NCBI GenBank assembly: GCA_937991645.1
Contig: CALKPL010000038.1
Location: 1-64,000 of the forward strand
From: UMGS1783 sp900555065
GTDB lineage: Bacteria; Bacillota; Clostridia; Oscillospirales; UMGS1783
DNA: 64,000 bases
Direction of reading: 5' to 3'
The position numbers and the translations under genes were made by a program. Positions within the stretch are counted from its first letter, which is position 1, and every line of letters starts with the position of its first letter. The notes beneath the pieces were generated by a model. That model ran no database searches. It had not been told where the DNA came from and saw nothing but the letters and a program-made list of their open reading frames with translations. Shown here one piece after another: positions 7,230 through 14,381 of this stretch.

Positions 7230-7849
7230 TTGCGCATCAACCTGTCTATATCCGTCTCAAACTTCTCCCACTGCGCAGGGAGCATGAAAAACTTCTGGAA
7301 CTCGCGTTCGCTCTTGCCAAGCGCTGCGCAGATGTCCTTCAACTCCATACCTCGCTGTAAAAGCATCGTTATCTTTTCCTCCGCGCGCCGTTTGATTTTC
7401 ATAATACTGTGCTGTTCCAAATTCTCCTCCGGCGCAGCGTCCTCTTCGTCCACCCACAGGCTGAATCCAAGCCCCGTATGGATCGCTACGCCTTTGACAA
7501 ATGCGCGCGCGTGCGCATTGGATATACGTAGCTGGTTGAGCGAATTGTCGTAAACGGGATTGGACCCGTTCAAAAGCGGATAGTCCATACGAAAACGGAG
7601 ACTGTCTATCACTACGTCAACCGCTACAAAATAACAGCCTGTTTCTCGGCCGTCCTTGTTCTGCGTCCGGCGTGATTCCAAAAGGTAACTGCCGTTCTCC
7701 CGGATAGGCGTGAAATACACAGTATGTGCGCCGTGCTCATGCAGCAGCATTTTACACTTGCCCCAGGGCAGATACAGCGCGCCGTCGCGTTTCTTGCAGT
7801 GGGGTGTTACGTCGATCTTCATCAGCTCTGAAAACGATTCCAGCGGCAT
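7226..7849 (-). CDS. Sak/DUF1071-type single-strand annealing protein
   Basis: Phage recombinase that pairs complementary single strands. DUF1071 hallmarks are YLPWGKCKMLLHEHGAHTVY near residues 26-45 and RISNAHARAFVKGVAIHTGLG with LWVDEED near residues 108-138. The C-terminal quarter is helical and probably mediates oligomer or SSB contacts. Start ATG 7847-7849 has an AAGGAGGAG site. Paired with the YqaJ-type exonuclease downstream, it makes a complete two-component recombination system. Confidence 0.78.
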   Translation of the reverse strand: MPLESFSELMKIDVTPHCKKRDGALYLPWGKCKMLLHEHGAHTVYFTPIRENGSYLLESRRTQNKDGRETGCYFVAVDVVIDSLRFRMDYPLLNGSNPVYDNSLNQLRISNAHARAFVKGVAIHTGLGFSLWVDEEDAAPEENLEQHSIMKIKRRAEEKITMLLQRGMELKDICAALGKSEREFQKFFMLPAQWEKFETDIDRLMRK

Positions 7850-7854
7850 CCTGC

Positions 7855-8361
7855 TTACTCCTCCTTATATTTGATATACGCATACAACACATCGGGATTA
7901 TCCGTGATATACTCCCGCAGATCATCTTTGTATATCTCATGCACATGACTGTCCCCGTCCCGCACATCATGATCCAGCGCGTCATACAGGCGTTCGTCGG
8001 CAAACGGGCCTATGTCAAACAGGTAATCAAACAGGAAGTTGCGCCACCCGATCTCCTGCCTTGGCGCGCAGCTCTCCGTAAGAAATCGTACTGCTGTGAC
8101 TTCGTCGTACTGGCCGATTGCACAAAGCTCATGGTAACAAATCCCATCTTCCAGCTCTATATAATTTGTGTAGTCGTCGTATACCGGAAGTCCGCACTCT
8201 GCACAAACTCCGATACATTCGCAAATATCGTCGCTCCCACAGCCGGGACACTCGTCCCATTTTTCCGTATAGCCGCCGTCGGGATAGTAACCGGACAGGC
8301 TCAATGAGGCGCGGTGTCGCGGCTCGTCGAATACGCTATGACAGTTTACACAGCACATCAT
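7855..8361 (-). CDS. Phage zinc-ribbon protein of unknown function, 168 aa
   Basis: The N-terminal third carries several knuckles: CCVNCHSVF, CPGCGSDDICEC and CAECGLPVY, with YHELC after them, so two zinc sites are likely. The remaining part is acidic (DALDHDVRDGDSHVHEIYKD). Similar architectures occur in phage early proteins without known function. The start overlaps the stop of the XRE gene upstream and has an AAGGAGGG site. No recognisable enzymatic motif. Confidence 0.7.
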   Translation of the reverse strand: MMCCVNCHSVFDEPRHRASLSLSGYYPDGGYTEKWDECPGCGSDDICECIGVCAECGLPVYDDYTNYIELEDGICYHELCAIGQYDEVTAVRFLTESCAPRQEIGWRNFLFDYLFDIGPFADERLYDALDHDVRDGDSHVHEIYKDDLREYITDNPDVLYAYIKYKEE

Positions 8362-8882
8362 TTATGTCCCTCCTTGACTTTTGTCGCCCGACGTGTTATT
8401 ATGTAGTTAACTTTTTTTCTCATATTGTTACTTCTTATGATGTCATTTGGTCTGGTTGCGGCGTCCACCGTGCCAGACCCCTTTTTTTCGTAAATGCTGT
8501 TGATCCGCTGTACTTCACGGCATACCCACTGACTGATACTCGCATATCCCTGATCCTTTAACCGCGCCTTGAATGCGACGGGATCGCCGATTACCTCCAT
8601 AGGGACACGCACTGTCATCTTATACTCCGTGTCCGGACCCGTATAAACCGGCTTTACCTTGCGCTTCATGCCATAATCCAGCTCTGAATATGTATACAGC
8701 GCATCGGCCTGCTCCTGTAATATGGAGCACAGCGCCCGCAGCTGCTCCGGAGTGGGCCTGCATACGCCGGTTTCAAAACGGCTGACCAGGGCGGTATTTA
8801 CCCGGCTGTCCACTTCCTTTAACCGGTTCGCTACGTCTCGCTGCCGCAGATTCATCCGCTCGCGCGCTTCTTTTAATCTCAT
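8358..8882 (-). CDS. XRE-family phage regulator with C-terminal extension
   Basis: Residues 1-55 form a lambda-type helix-turn-helix: RLKEARERMNLRQRDVANRL, then NTALVSRFETGVCRPTPEQL. The rest (VRVPMEVIGDPVAFKARLKD, QGYASISQWVCREVQRINS) is an unfamiliar domain that resembles ribbon-helix-helix-like segments of small DNA-binding proteins. It probably controls part of the early operon. Its start overlaps the stop of the small gene upstream as ATGA. No peptidase domain is present. Confidence 0.78.
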   Translation of the reverse strand: MRLKEARERMNLRQRDVANRLKEVDSRVNTALVSRFETGVCRPTPEQLRALCSILQEQADALYTYSELDYGMKRKVKPVYTGPDTEYKMTVRVPMEVIGDPVAFKARLKDQGYASISQWVCREVQRINSIYEKKGSGTVDAATRPNDIIRSNNMRKKVNYIITRRATKVKEGHK

Positions 8883-9067
8883 TGTTCGTCCTCCTCCCGA
8901 TATTCTTCTACCGTGTATTCCGCTTCCGGCTTTGTGCGTGTCAGCCGCGCTGCTACTGCCACCGCCTCGAAATGGTGCCCGAAGGTCTCAACCTCGCAAT
9001 CCCCGTCGCAGTACCAGCCGGTCGCGCCGGGAAACGCCTTGCTGCGCCACCGTATTGCGTACATCAT
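8879..9067 (-). CDS. Small phage protein, 62 aa
   Basis: Unknown function. The sequence is compact (RWRSKAFPGATGWYCDGDCE then a charged C-terminal tail VEEYREEDEQ). Two in-frame ATGs at 9062-9067 follow an AAAGGAGG site; the second (9064) has the better spacing. It overlaps the 3' part of a hydrophobic small ORF in another frame (8988-9251). Confidence 0.6.
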   Translation of the reverse strand: MMYAIRWRSKAFPGATGWYCDGDCEVETFGHHFEAVAVAARLTRTKPEAEYTVEEYREEDEQ

Positions 9068-9251
9068 GTCGCCTCCTTTGTCGCTGTCTACTATGCTTGT
9101 CCGCTCTATGCCCTACAGCAGCCATTGCCGCAAGGCATAAGCAGGCTAGTCCTATGCCCTGCCAAAAGGTCAGCCTGCCGGTCTCTGCTGCACCTATACA
9201 GCCAACAAGCAGCACAAACAGCACCAGCAGGGCTATTATGTACTTCCTCAT
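8988..9251 (-). CDS. Possible phage membrane protein, 87 aa, overlapping its neighbour
   Basis: From the ATG at 9249-9251 (AGAGGAC site upstream) the frame encodes two hydrophobic helices, MRKYIIALLVLFVLLVG and GIGLACLCLAAMAAVG, then a strongly basic tail. The last 80 bases overlap the well-supported gene at 8879-9067, which is much more than other overlaps here. The tail could be spurious read-through of an originally shorter protein. The two membrane helices and the otherwise empty 188-base gap support a real gene. Confidence 0.45.
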   Translation of the reverse strand: MRKYIIALLVLFVLLVGCIGAAETGRLTFWQGIGLACLCLAAMAAVGHRADKHSRQRQRRRHDVRNTVAQQGVSRRDRLVLRRGLRG

Positions 9252-9255
9252 TTTT

Positions 9256-9516
9256 TCACGTCCTCTGGATGTATCTTTCCTGTTCAGTTTCCTCTCTACA
9301 CGAGGGACATAACCCTGATCGGATCGGAAAACCAACCGGAAACGATATCGTAACAATCGCTGTTTCCAGAGAAAATGATTCTATTTTTATATTGGTTACC
9401 GTCTCTATTTTCGTGCCGTTTACGATTACCTCTAAAATCGGGCCTAGTGTTCCATTCGCTACGTCAGCAATCTCTATTACATTTATGCGGTTAATATTTT
9501 CTATGAATTTCTTCAT
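9256..9516 (-). CDS. Phage hypothetical protein, 86 aa
   Basis: Start placed at the ATG at 9514-9516 (MKKFIENINR) with an AAAGGAC site. The body is rich in beta-branched residues (EIADVANGTLGPILEVIVNG, IETVTNIKIESFSLETA) and probably forms a beta-sandwich; the tail has CPSC. No family recognised. Early-operon position close to the regulatory genes. Confidence 0.58.
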   Translation of the reverse strand: MKKFIENINRINVIEIADVANGTLGPILEVIVNGTKIETVTNIKIESFSLETAIVTISFPVGFPIRSGLCPSCREETEQERYIQRT

Positions 9517-9562
9517 TTTGCCACGTCCTTTAGGCATCAGCGGAAACGCTGGTGCTTTTTAC

Positions 9563-9769
9563 TTAGCTCATCCATCGCGCAAGGCTAACAGCAGGTACAT
9601 AATATCTGCCTCCGACTTTCTTTAACGGAAAGCTCTTATCGTTCTGCAGTTTACGAAAATGGACTCCAAGATAATCCGCAGCCGCTCTAAGCGTTATTAG
9701 CTGCCCATCTCCAAAGTGCTCTGTAATTAAGTTTAAGTTTTCTCTATAATCCTCTTTTTCTCTACTCAT
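9563..9769 (-). CDS. Excisionase-like small DNA-binding protein, 68 aa
   Basis: Start placed at the ATG at 9767-9769 (MSREKEDYRE), which overlaps the stop of the Cro-like gene. The segment LITLRAAADYLGVHFRKLQN followed by GGRYYVPAVSLARWM is the winged-helix pattern of MerR/Xis-like phage proteins (helix-turn-helix_17 type). It could be the recombination directionality factor for the integrase, or a second early regulator. Its place as second gene of the early operon suits either. Confidence 0.62.
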   Translation of the reverse strand: MSREKEDYRENLNLITEHFGDGQLITLRAAADYLGVHFRKLQNDKSFPLKKVGGRYYVPAVSLARWMS

Positions 9770-9968
9770 TCTTGCCCGCTCCTTTTTCGATGAACAACTC
9801 ATCAATCGTACAACCTAAAATCTTTGCCAGCTCTGGCAGCTTATTAATTTGAGGTGAATTTGCTCCTGTTTCCCACATAGCGACAGTTGATTGCTTAACT
9901 CCTAATTTAGAGGCTAGTTCAGTTTGTGATAAACCAATTTTAAGTCTGTTTCGTTTTATAGCTTCCAT
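9762..9968 (-). CDS. Cro-like XRE repressor
   Basis: First gene of the early operon. From the ATG at 9966-9968 (AAAGGAG site nine bases upstream) it encodes about 68 residues: RNRLKIGLSQTELASKLGVK, QSTVAMWETGANSP and ILGCTIDELF, a complete lambda-repressor-type helix-turn-helix with nothing else. It shares the QSTV.MWE.G recognition helix with the divergent CI-like protein at 10112, so both should recognise the same operators. By analogy with known switches it would favour the lytic programme. Confidence 0.85.
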   Translation of the reverse strand: MEAIKRNRLKIGLSQTELASKLGVKQSTVAMWETGANSPQINKLPELAKILGCTIDELFIEKGAGKNE

Positions 9969-9986
9969 ATGTTTGTTCTCCTTTAA

Positions 9987-10084
9987 ATCATGTAGCATGA
10001 TTATAATATCATCATTTTACATGATTGTCAACATGTAAAATGATTATTTTTAAAAATATATTGCGTTATATCATTACAAATGAT
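9987..10084. promoter_or_regulatory. Four 15-bp operators of the lysogeny switch, ATCAT-N5-ATGAT
   Basis: Four copies of one dyad lie between the divergent Cro-like and CI-like genes: 9987-10001 (ATCATGTAGCATGAT), 10011-10025 (ATCATTTTACATGAT), 10030-10044 (AACATGTAAAATGAT, one mismatch) and 10070-10084 (ATCATTACAAATGAT). Start-to-start distances are 24, 19 and 40 bases. One copy lies exactly in the spacer of the leftward promoter, others flank it, and the last lies exactly in the spacer of the rightward promoter. The two regulators share their recognition helix, so competition for the same sites is the expected mechanism. Confidence 0.85.
10003..10031 (-). promoter_or_regulatory. Early leftward promoter of the prophage
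   Basis: Reading on the minus strand: -35 TTGACA (10026-10031), 17-base spacer, -10 TATTAT (10003-10008). The operator at 10011-10025 fills the spacer, and those at 9987 and 10030 cover the start site and the -35 box, so a repressor bound here should silence the early operon completely. Confidence 0.8.
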
Positions 10085-10089
10085 ATGCT
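10061..10089 (+). promoter_or_regulatory. Repressor (CI) promoter of the prophage
   Basis: -35 TTGCGT (10061-10066), 17-base spacer, -10 TATGCT (10084-10089), 23 bases before the CI-like start codon. The operator at 10070-10084 lies in the spacer, so binding there would repress the repressor gene itself. Confidence 0.7.
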
Positions 10090-10111
10090 TAAATAAAAAG
10101 AAGGTTGTAAT

Positions 10112-10543
10112 ATGATACAAGTGAGATTAAAACAATTAAGAGAAGAATATGGGTTGTCACAAGCTGCTTTAGCACGTAAACTTGGCGTGGCACAGTCCAC
10201 CGTAGGAATGTGGGAAAGCGGTGTTAATAAGCCTGAACGCGATAATCTTGAACTTTTATCTGATCTGTATGGAGTATCTATAGACTATATTTTAGGCAGA
10301 GAGAATTCGCGAAATGGACATGTGACATTGCCCGAGGATGAAGAAAGACTTTTGCAAAATTATAGAAGCCTTGGAACGGAAGAAAAAAATACAGTCCAAG
10401 ATTTTATTGAAAATAAAAAACAGAAACCTCGCATGTACGAAGTTTCTGCTGCGGCTTCCGGAGGTGGGTCCGTTACAAAGCAACTTTCCGAAGAAGAGGT
10501 GGAAGCCATTCGCAACCTTATAAAAGAAATGAAAAACGGTTAA
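10112..10543 (+). CDS. CI/ImmR-like prophage repressor
   Basis: Maintains lysogeny by binding the operators upstream. Residues 1-60 are a lambda-type helix-turn-helix (RLKQLREEYGLSQAALARKL, QSTVGMWESGVNKP, YGVSIDYILG). The remaining 80 residues (PEDEERLLQNYRSLGTEEKN, then a Gly/Ser-rich stretch and a C-terminal helix) lack the S24/LexA self-cleaving peptidase domain. This is the ImmR-type plan, in which a separate protease destroys the repressor; such a gene follows directly. Translation start has an AAGAAGG site. Confidence 0.88.
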   Translation: MIQVRLKQLREEYGLSQAALARKLGVAQSTVGMWESGVNKPERDNLELLSDLYGVSIDYILGRENSRNGHVTLPEDEERLLQNYRSLGTEEKNTVQDFIENKKQKPRMYEVSAAASGGGSVTKQLSEEEVEAIRNLIKEMKNG

Positions 10544-10621
10544 AATTCCCTGTAAAAAATCAGATATTGAATATATCGTTTTGTCGAAAAAAGTCTTATA
10601 ATTACCTATAGAGGTGATTGT

Positions 10622-11284
10622 ATGACTCGATTGATAAAAGTAGCATCTAATCTAAAAAAAGAATTAGGAAAGTATCCGACTACTAAACGCATTATTAGGG
10701 TTTTGACCTCTAAAGGGTGGAATGTGCTATTTTTTAGCGATGAAACTGATGAACTTATTCGCAAACTACACATAGAGGACATGGCTAGAACAAATAAAGC
10801 CTTTACCGTCTGTGTCGAAAAGACATACCTGATTTTTGTTTATGATAAATTGCCATACAGAGAGATTAATACCTTATTGCTACACGAAGCTGGACATATT
10901 TTATTACACCATAATTTTAAAAACATATCAAACGACGATAACCACGATGCTGATGTTTTTGCACGCTTGGTTTTGTCTCCATGCACTTGGGGGCACTATA
11001 TACTAGCTGTCCTTATCATTATAATTGCACTCCTTGCGTTTCTTAATATTATTTATAGCGGGATAGAAAACAAGCCATTAGAGTATTTACCGTCCACATA
11101 CAGCACTTCATTGTCTGAATCCAAGCAACCATTAAGCAGCCAAAATGTAGTTATAACAACTGGCGGCGAAAAGTATCACACCCCCAATTGTTACATAGTA
11201 AAAGACAAAACGAACATTATAGCGATTACCCTTGATGAAGCGATTCAAATGGGCAAGGAGCCCTGTAAAATATGTAATCCATAA
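10622..11284 (+). CDS. ImmA/IrrE-type metalloprotease, membrane-anchored, extra C-terminal domain
   Basis: Likely inactivates the repressor encoded upstream on induction, as ImmA does for ImmR. HEAGH at residues 88-92 is the zinc-binding helix; the downstream helix reads NHDADVFARLVLSP, where family members usually have an E.EAxxFA pattern. Unlike ordinary ImmA proteins it continues into a clear transmembrane helix (about 126-145, LIIIIALLAF) and a small C-terminal domain with H186, C190, C215 and C218 (KYHTPNC and PCKICNP), a presumed metal site seen at the ends of some exported or nuclease proteins. The gene is AT-rich. The promoter is probably shared with the repressor or is TTGAAT-type in the 78-base gap. 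Confidence 0.8.
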   Translation: MTRLIKVASNLKKELGKYPTTKRIIRVLTSKGWNVLFFSDETDELIRKLHIEDMARTNKAFTVCVEKTYLIFVYDKLPYREINTLLLHEAGHILLHHNFKNISNDDNHDADVFARLVLSPCTWGHYILAVLIIIIALLAFLNIIYSGIENKPLEYLPSTYSTSLSESKQPLSSQNVVITTGGEKYHTPNCYIVKDKTNIIAITLDEAIQMGKEPCKICNP

Positions 11285-11304
11285 ATATAAGGGGAGTTGA
11301 CATT

Positions 11305-11949
11305 ATGAGCGTCAGGGAAAATGCTAAATCCGTGAAAAAGGTAATCTGTATCGTATTGGCTAGTCTCGTTTTGCTATGCAGCTGTACGTCCGGAAACACA
11401 GGTTTAAAGGAATTTGCGTCCTTAGATGACTATATTAATGAGTATCAATACCATCATCTTCGCGATGATAAGCACCCCGAAAAGACTTTATATGAGCTTG
11501 CGCAACTTTTCCCCATTGATTATCAAGAATGGGAAATGAAAGATTATGAATTTATGAAGTCATATGAATTCGAGACCAATTTGTTTGGTGGAAACGCGAA
11601 TATATCAACATCCGATCCTGATCCTCAAGCCTCCTTATCCATCTACATAGATTTATATGGCGCTGCATATGCAGAAGCGTACTATACTTGTGAAAGGCTT
11701 CTTAAAAATGTGAAAGATTATACAATAAGAATTGATGGTATTGAGGCACACGAGAAAGCTCTTGATAATTTATTTGAAAGCTTTGACACTTCCAAGCCAT
11801 TTTCAATATCGTGGAGGAACATAATCAACGAAAAAGACTACTCGTTCTCCGTGGGTTACTATATAAGTCCCTATTCAAAAACACAATCTTTGTATATTAG
11901 GGTGCTTGGTTTCAACGATTTGATTGCTGGGGAGAGCGCAACGGAATAA
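11305..11949 (+). CDS. Prophage-encoded lipoprotein of unknown function
   Basis: The N-terminus is a lipoprotein signal: basic start, hydrophobic VICIVLASLVLL, and lipobox-like LCSC at about residues 26-29. The mature 185 residues are acidic and aromatic (LDDYINEYQYHH, DYQEWEMKDYEFMKSYEFET) with no domain I recognise. A lipoprotein in the lysogeny block, between repressor/protease and integrase, is typical of genes expressed from the silent prophage that alter the host, for instance superinfection exclusion; this is inference. Start ATG has a GGGGAG site. Confidence 0.72.
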   Translation: MSVRENAKSVKKVICIVLASLVLLCSCTSGNTGLKEFASLDDYINEYQYHHLRDDKHPEKTLYELAQLFPIDYQEWEMKDYEFMKSYEFETNLFGGNANISTSDPDPQASLSIYIDLYGAAYAEAYYTCERLLKNVKDYTIRIDGIEAHEKALDNLFESFDTSKPFSISWRNIINEKDYSFSVGYYISPYSKTQSLYIRVLGFNDLIAGESATE

Positions 11950-12008
11950 TAAGCGATTTTCGCATCAGAAGAACGACTTTAACACATTAAGGAACCCGGT
12001 GATAATTT

Positions 12009-13022
12009 ATGACCCGCAGGAAAGATGGGCTCTGGCAAGAGGTCCTGAGGATAAATGGAAAACAAAAATATTTTTATGGCCGATCTAAAGCGGAAGTGCT
12101 CCGTAAAGTCCGCGAATATCAGGAAAAAGAAGTACAAGGAAAATTATTTTCAGAGGTAGCCGACGAATGGTGGGAGGATCACGAGCGAACATTGTCTCCC
12201 AATTCCGTGCGTGGTTATATTGCCGCAATGCATCGCGCTGTTGATGAATTTGGAGACAGATACATTCGTTCCATCACGCCAACCGAAATTAATCGCTTTT
12301 TGATTAACTTTATAAAGCGATATCATGCAGCAGCTAGCACTGTCTCTATGCAGCTAATTGTTATAAGCCTTATATTCAAGTATGCTGTAATATACGGTTA
12401 CATTGATAGCAACCCAGCGCGTGATTTATCCATCCCCAAAGGCTTAAAAAAAGAGAGGCGTACTGTACCTGCGTCAGCAGATATACAGCGCATTAAAGAT
12501 TCTGTGGACAAACCATTTGGGATGTTCGCATATATGGCTCTCTATACCGGTTGTAGGCGCGGCGAGTTACTCGCACTGACATGGGAAGACATAGACTTCG
12601 ATCAAAAAACGATAGTGATAAATAAGTCCTTGTATTATATAAATAACAAACCGTATCTAAAAGGCACAAAGACGGACGCAGGAAACAGGATACTTCCTCT
12701 GCTCGCTAAACTTGAAACGCAGTTATTACCTCGCAAGTGCAAAGGATTGATCTTCCATGATGACACTGGCAAGTATATGACGGAAAAACAATACAGGTGC
12801 AAATGGGATCGGTATCAAAAGGAAGCGAAAATAGCAATAAGCGCGCATCAACTTCGGCACGCCTATGCGACCATGCTATATGAGAACGATATACCGGCAA
12901 AAGATGCACAGATATTATTAGGCCATGCACAGCTATCAACGACGATGGATATATACACAGAGATAAGAGAGCAGCATGCTGCCGCTGTCAGAAAGTCCAT
13001 TTTAAATGTCGATATTGTGTAA
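12009..13022 (+). CDS. int: Tyrosine-type phage integrase
   Basis: Integrates and excises the prophage. Residues 1-45 hold the arm-binding domain (GLWQEVLRINGKQKYFYGRS), about 47-140 the SAM-like core-binding domain (FSEVADEWWEDHERTLSPNS), and 150-337 the catalytic domain. Catalytic residues are Arg183 (TGCRRGE), Lys221 in the beta-hairpin (KGTKTDAGNR), His280/Arg283 (HQLRH), His306 (GHAQ) and the nucleophile Tyr316 (MDIYTEI). The length of 337 residues is normal. It reads toward the host flank, so attachment DNA is expected just after its stop. Confidence 0.95.
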   Translation: MTRRKDGLWQEVLRINGKQKYFYGRSKAEVLRKVREYQEKEVQGKLFSEVADEWWEDHERTLSPNSVRGYIAAMHRAVDEFGDRYIRSITPTEINRFLINFIKRYHAAASTVSMQLIVISLIFKYAVIYGYIDSNPARDLSIPKGLKKERRTVPASADIQRIKDSVDKPFGMFAYMALYTGCRRGELLALTWEDIDFDQKTIVINKSLYYINNKPYLKGTKTDAGNRILPLLAKLETQLLPRKCKGLIFHDDTGKYMTEKQYRCKWDRYQKEAKIAISAHQLRHAYATMLYENDIPAKDAQILLGHAQLSTTMDIYTEIREQHAAAVRKSILNVDIV

Positions 13023-13148
13023 AATTAATGTATGAATTCTATTTTTCATTGATATTTCTAATTTTTTTGTGAAGACAAACTTCACCGCCCTTCTGTATTT
13101 TTTTGTCGGGAAAACGCTTTTTACGCGTATATTTCAACGGTCCTGCCA
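13023..13148. other. Probable prophage-chromosome junction (attR/attL region)
   Basis: AT-rich 126 bases between the integrase stop and the first host promoter. It contains short T-runs (TAATTTTTTTGTG, TATTTTTTTGTCGG) and the small dyad GAAGACAAACTTC, but no tRNA 3' end. The exact core cannot be set because the other prophage end is outside the window. Confidence 0.45.
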
Positions 13149-13177
13149 TTGATAAACGCAAAAAATCATGGTAAAAT
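13149..13177 (+). promoter_or_regulatory. Sigma-A type promoter of the HAD gene
   Basis: -35 TTGATA (13149-13154), 17-base spacer, -10 TAAAAT (13172-13177), with the start codon 31 bases downstream. A good housekeeping-type promoter that remains intact beside the prophage. Confidence 0.75.
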
Positions 13178-13207
13178 GAAATTAAATTAAGGAAAAGGGG
13201 CGACACT

Positions 13208-14008
13208 ATGGCGCAGCGACAGGCAGTACGGGATAAAAAAGGCTTTATATGCGATATGGACGGCGTGATCTACCACGGCAACACCATTTTGCCGAACGTT
13301 CTGGAATTCGTACACTGGCTGCAGTCGGAAAACAAGCGTTTTCTGTTCCTTACAAACGGCAGCGGCCGCTCGCCTAAAGAGCTGCGGCAGAAGCTGCAGC
13401 GGATGGGGCTGGATGTGGATGAAAGCCACTTTTACACAAGCGCGCTTGCAACCGCCGCCTTTATTAAGAGCCAAAACCCGCGGGCTACCGCCTATGTGAT
13501 CGGAGATCCGGGCCTGATGGGCGCGCTGTACGACGCGGGCATTACCATGGACGACGTGAGCCCCGAATACGTCATCGTCGGAGAGACGAGCAATTACAAC
13601 TCCGACAGCATTATTAAAGCGGTGCGCTATGTATTCAACGGCGCGAAGCTGATCGGTACCAACCCGGACCTGACCGGCCCTTCCGAGTTGGGCATCATAC
13701 CCGCCTGCCGCGCATATGTGGCCCCCATAGAGCTTACAACGGGCAAAGTCCCCTATTATATCGGAAAACCGAACCCGCTGATGATGCGCACCGGGCTGCG
13801 CATGCTGGGCGTGGCGACGGAAGACGCCGTGATCGTCGGCGACCGGATGGACACCGACATTGTCGCCGGCATAGAATCGGAGATAGACACGGCGCTGGTT
13901 CTCTCCGGCGTCACCAACCTGCATGTAATGCGGAAATTCCCCTACCGGCCCAAATTTGTGTTCAAGGGCGTCGGCGATATTTTGACGGACACGCCGGAAG
14001 AGATTTAG
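13208..14008 (+). CDS. HAD-IIA family phosphatase (NagD/AraL-like)
   Basis: Haloacid-dehalogenase-type sugar- or nucleotide-phosphate phosphatase. Motif I is CDMDGVIYHG (nucleophile Asp and acid Asp near residues 16-18), motif II FLTNGSGRSP, motif III lysine in IGKPNPLMM, and motif IV VGDRMDTDIVAG. The IIA-type cap lies between motifs II and III (ATAYVIGDPGLMGALYDAGI). Length (266 residues) is typical. The substrate is not predictable from sequence. The next gene follows after nine bases, so the two form an operon ended by a terminator at 14382. Confidence 0.9.
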   Translation: MAQRQAVRDKKGFICDMDGVIYHGNTILPNVLEFVHWLQSENKRFLFLTNGSGRSPKELRQKLQRMGLDVDESHFYTSALATAAFIKSQNPRATAYVIGDPGLMGALYDAGITMDDVSPEYVIVGETSNYNSDSIIKAVRYVFNGAKLIGTNPDLTGPSELGIIPACRAYVAPIELTTGKVPYYIGKPNPLMMRTGLRMLGVATEDAVIVGDRMDTDIVAGIESEIDTALVLSGVTNLHVMRKFPYRPKFVFKGVGDILTDTPEEI

Positions 14009-14017
14009 GAGGCGGCT

Positions 14018-14371
14018 ATGGACAATCAGGAAAAACTGGAAAAGCTGGAGGAAATGCTTCGCAAGTACAGAGAGTCGAAGGAAACACACCTGCAGGACTC
14101 CGACGTGGATCATGCCTTTTCACAGATGGCAAACGCGGCGTTTCGGGACGGCACGCTTTCGCGCGCGGAAAAGGAGCTGATCGCCATCGGCATCGCCGTG
14201 GCGACAAACAATGAAGCCGCGCTCGAATGGCTGGTCAAGCAGGCGCTCGACCACGGCGCGGACCGCGCGCAGATCGAGGACGCCATCGGCGTCGGCGCGG
14301 CTATGGGCGGCAATACGGAAACGGCGCGCGGGCGCGCTTTTGCAGAAAAGGTGCTGGACTTTTATTCGTAA
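14018..14371 (+). CDS. AhpD/carboxymuconolactone-decarboxylase-fold protein lacking cysteines
   Basis: The helical core matches the CMD family: LSRAEKELIAIGIAVATNNE, ALEWLVKQALDHGADRAQIE, DAIGVGAAMGGNTETARGRA. The position where AhpD-type members carry the CxxC or CxxxH redox motif reads ATNNEAALEWL, and the whole 117-residue chain contains no cysteine. It therefore cannot act as a thiol peroxidase and is either a non-redox member or a degenerate one. Cotranscribed with the HAD phosphatase. The call of fold is firm; the function is unknown. Confidence 0.82.
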   Translation: MDNQEKLEKLEEMLRKYRESKETHLQDSDVDHAFSQMANAAFRDGTLSRAEKELIAIGIAVATNNEAALEWLVKQALDHGADRAQIEDAIGVGAAMGGNTETARGRAFAEKVLDFYS

Positions 14372-14381
14372 GCGATAGATG

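Larger units (their letters stand above)
1..13140. mobile_element. Prophage, early/lysogeny half (left end outside window)
   Basis: A tyrosine integrase at 12009-13022, a CI/Cro-type divergent switch near 10 kb, and a tightly packed minus-strand operon of replication, recombination and small unknown genes make this a temperate phage genome. No terminase, portal, capsid, tail or lysis gene is present, so the late genes should lie left of base 1. The right boundary should be between the integrase stop and the promoter of the HAD gene (about 13023-13149). No tRNA sits at this end, and the attachment core cannot be identified with only one end visible. The lysogeny block (about 9.8-13.1 kb) is clearly more AT-rich than the early operon. 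Confidence 0.93.
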
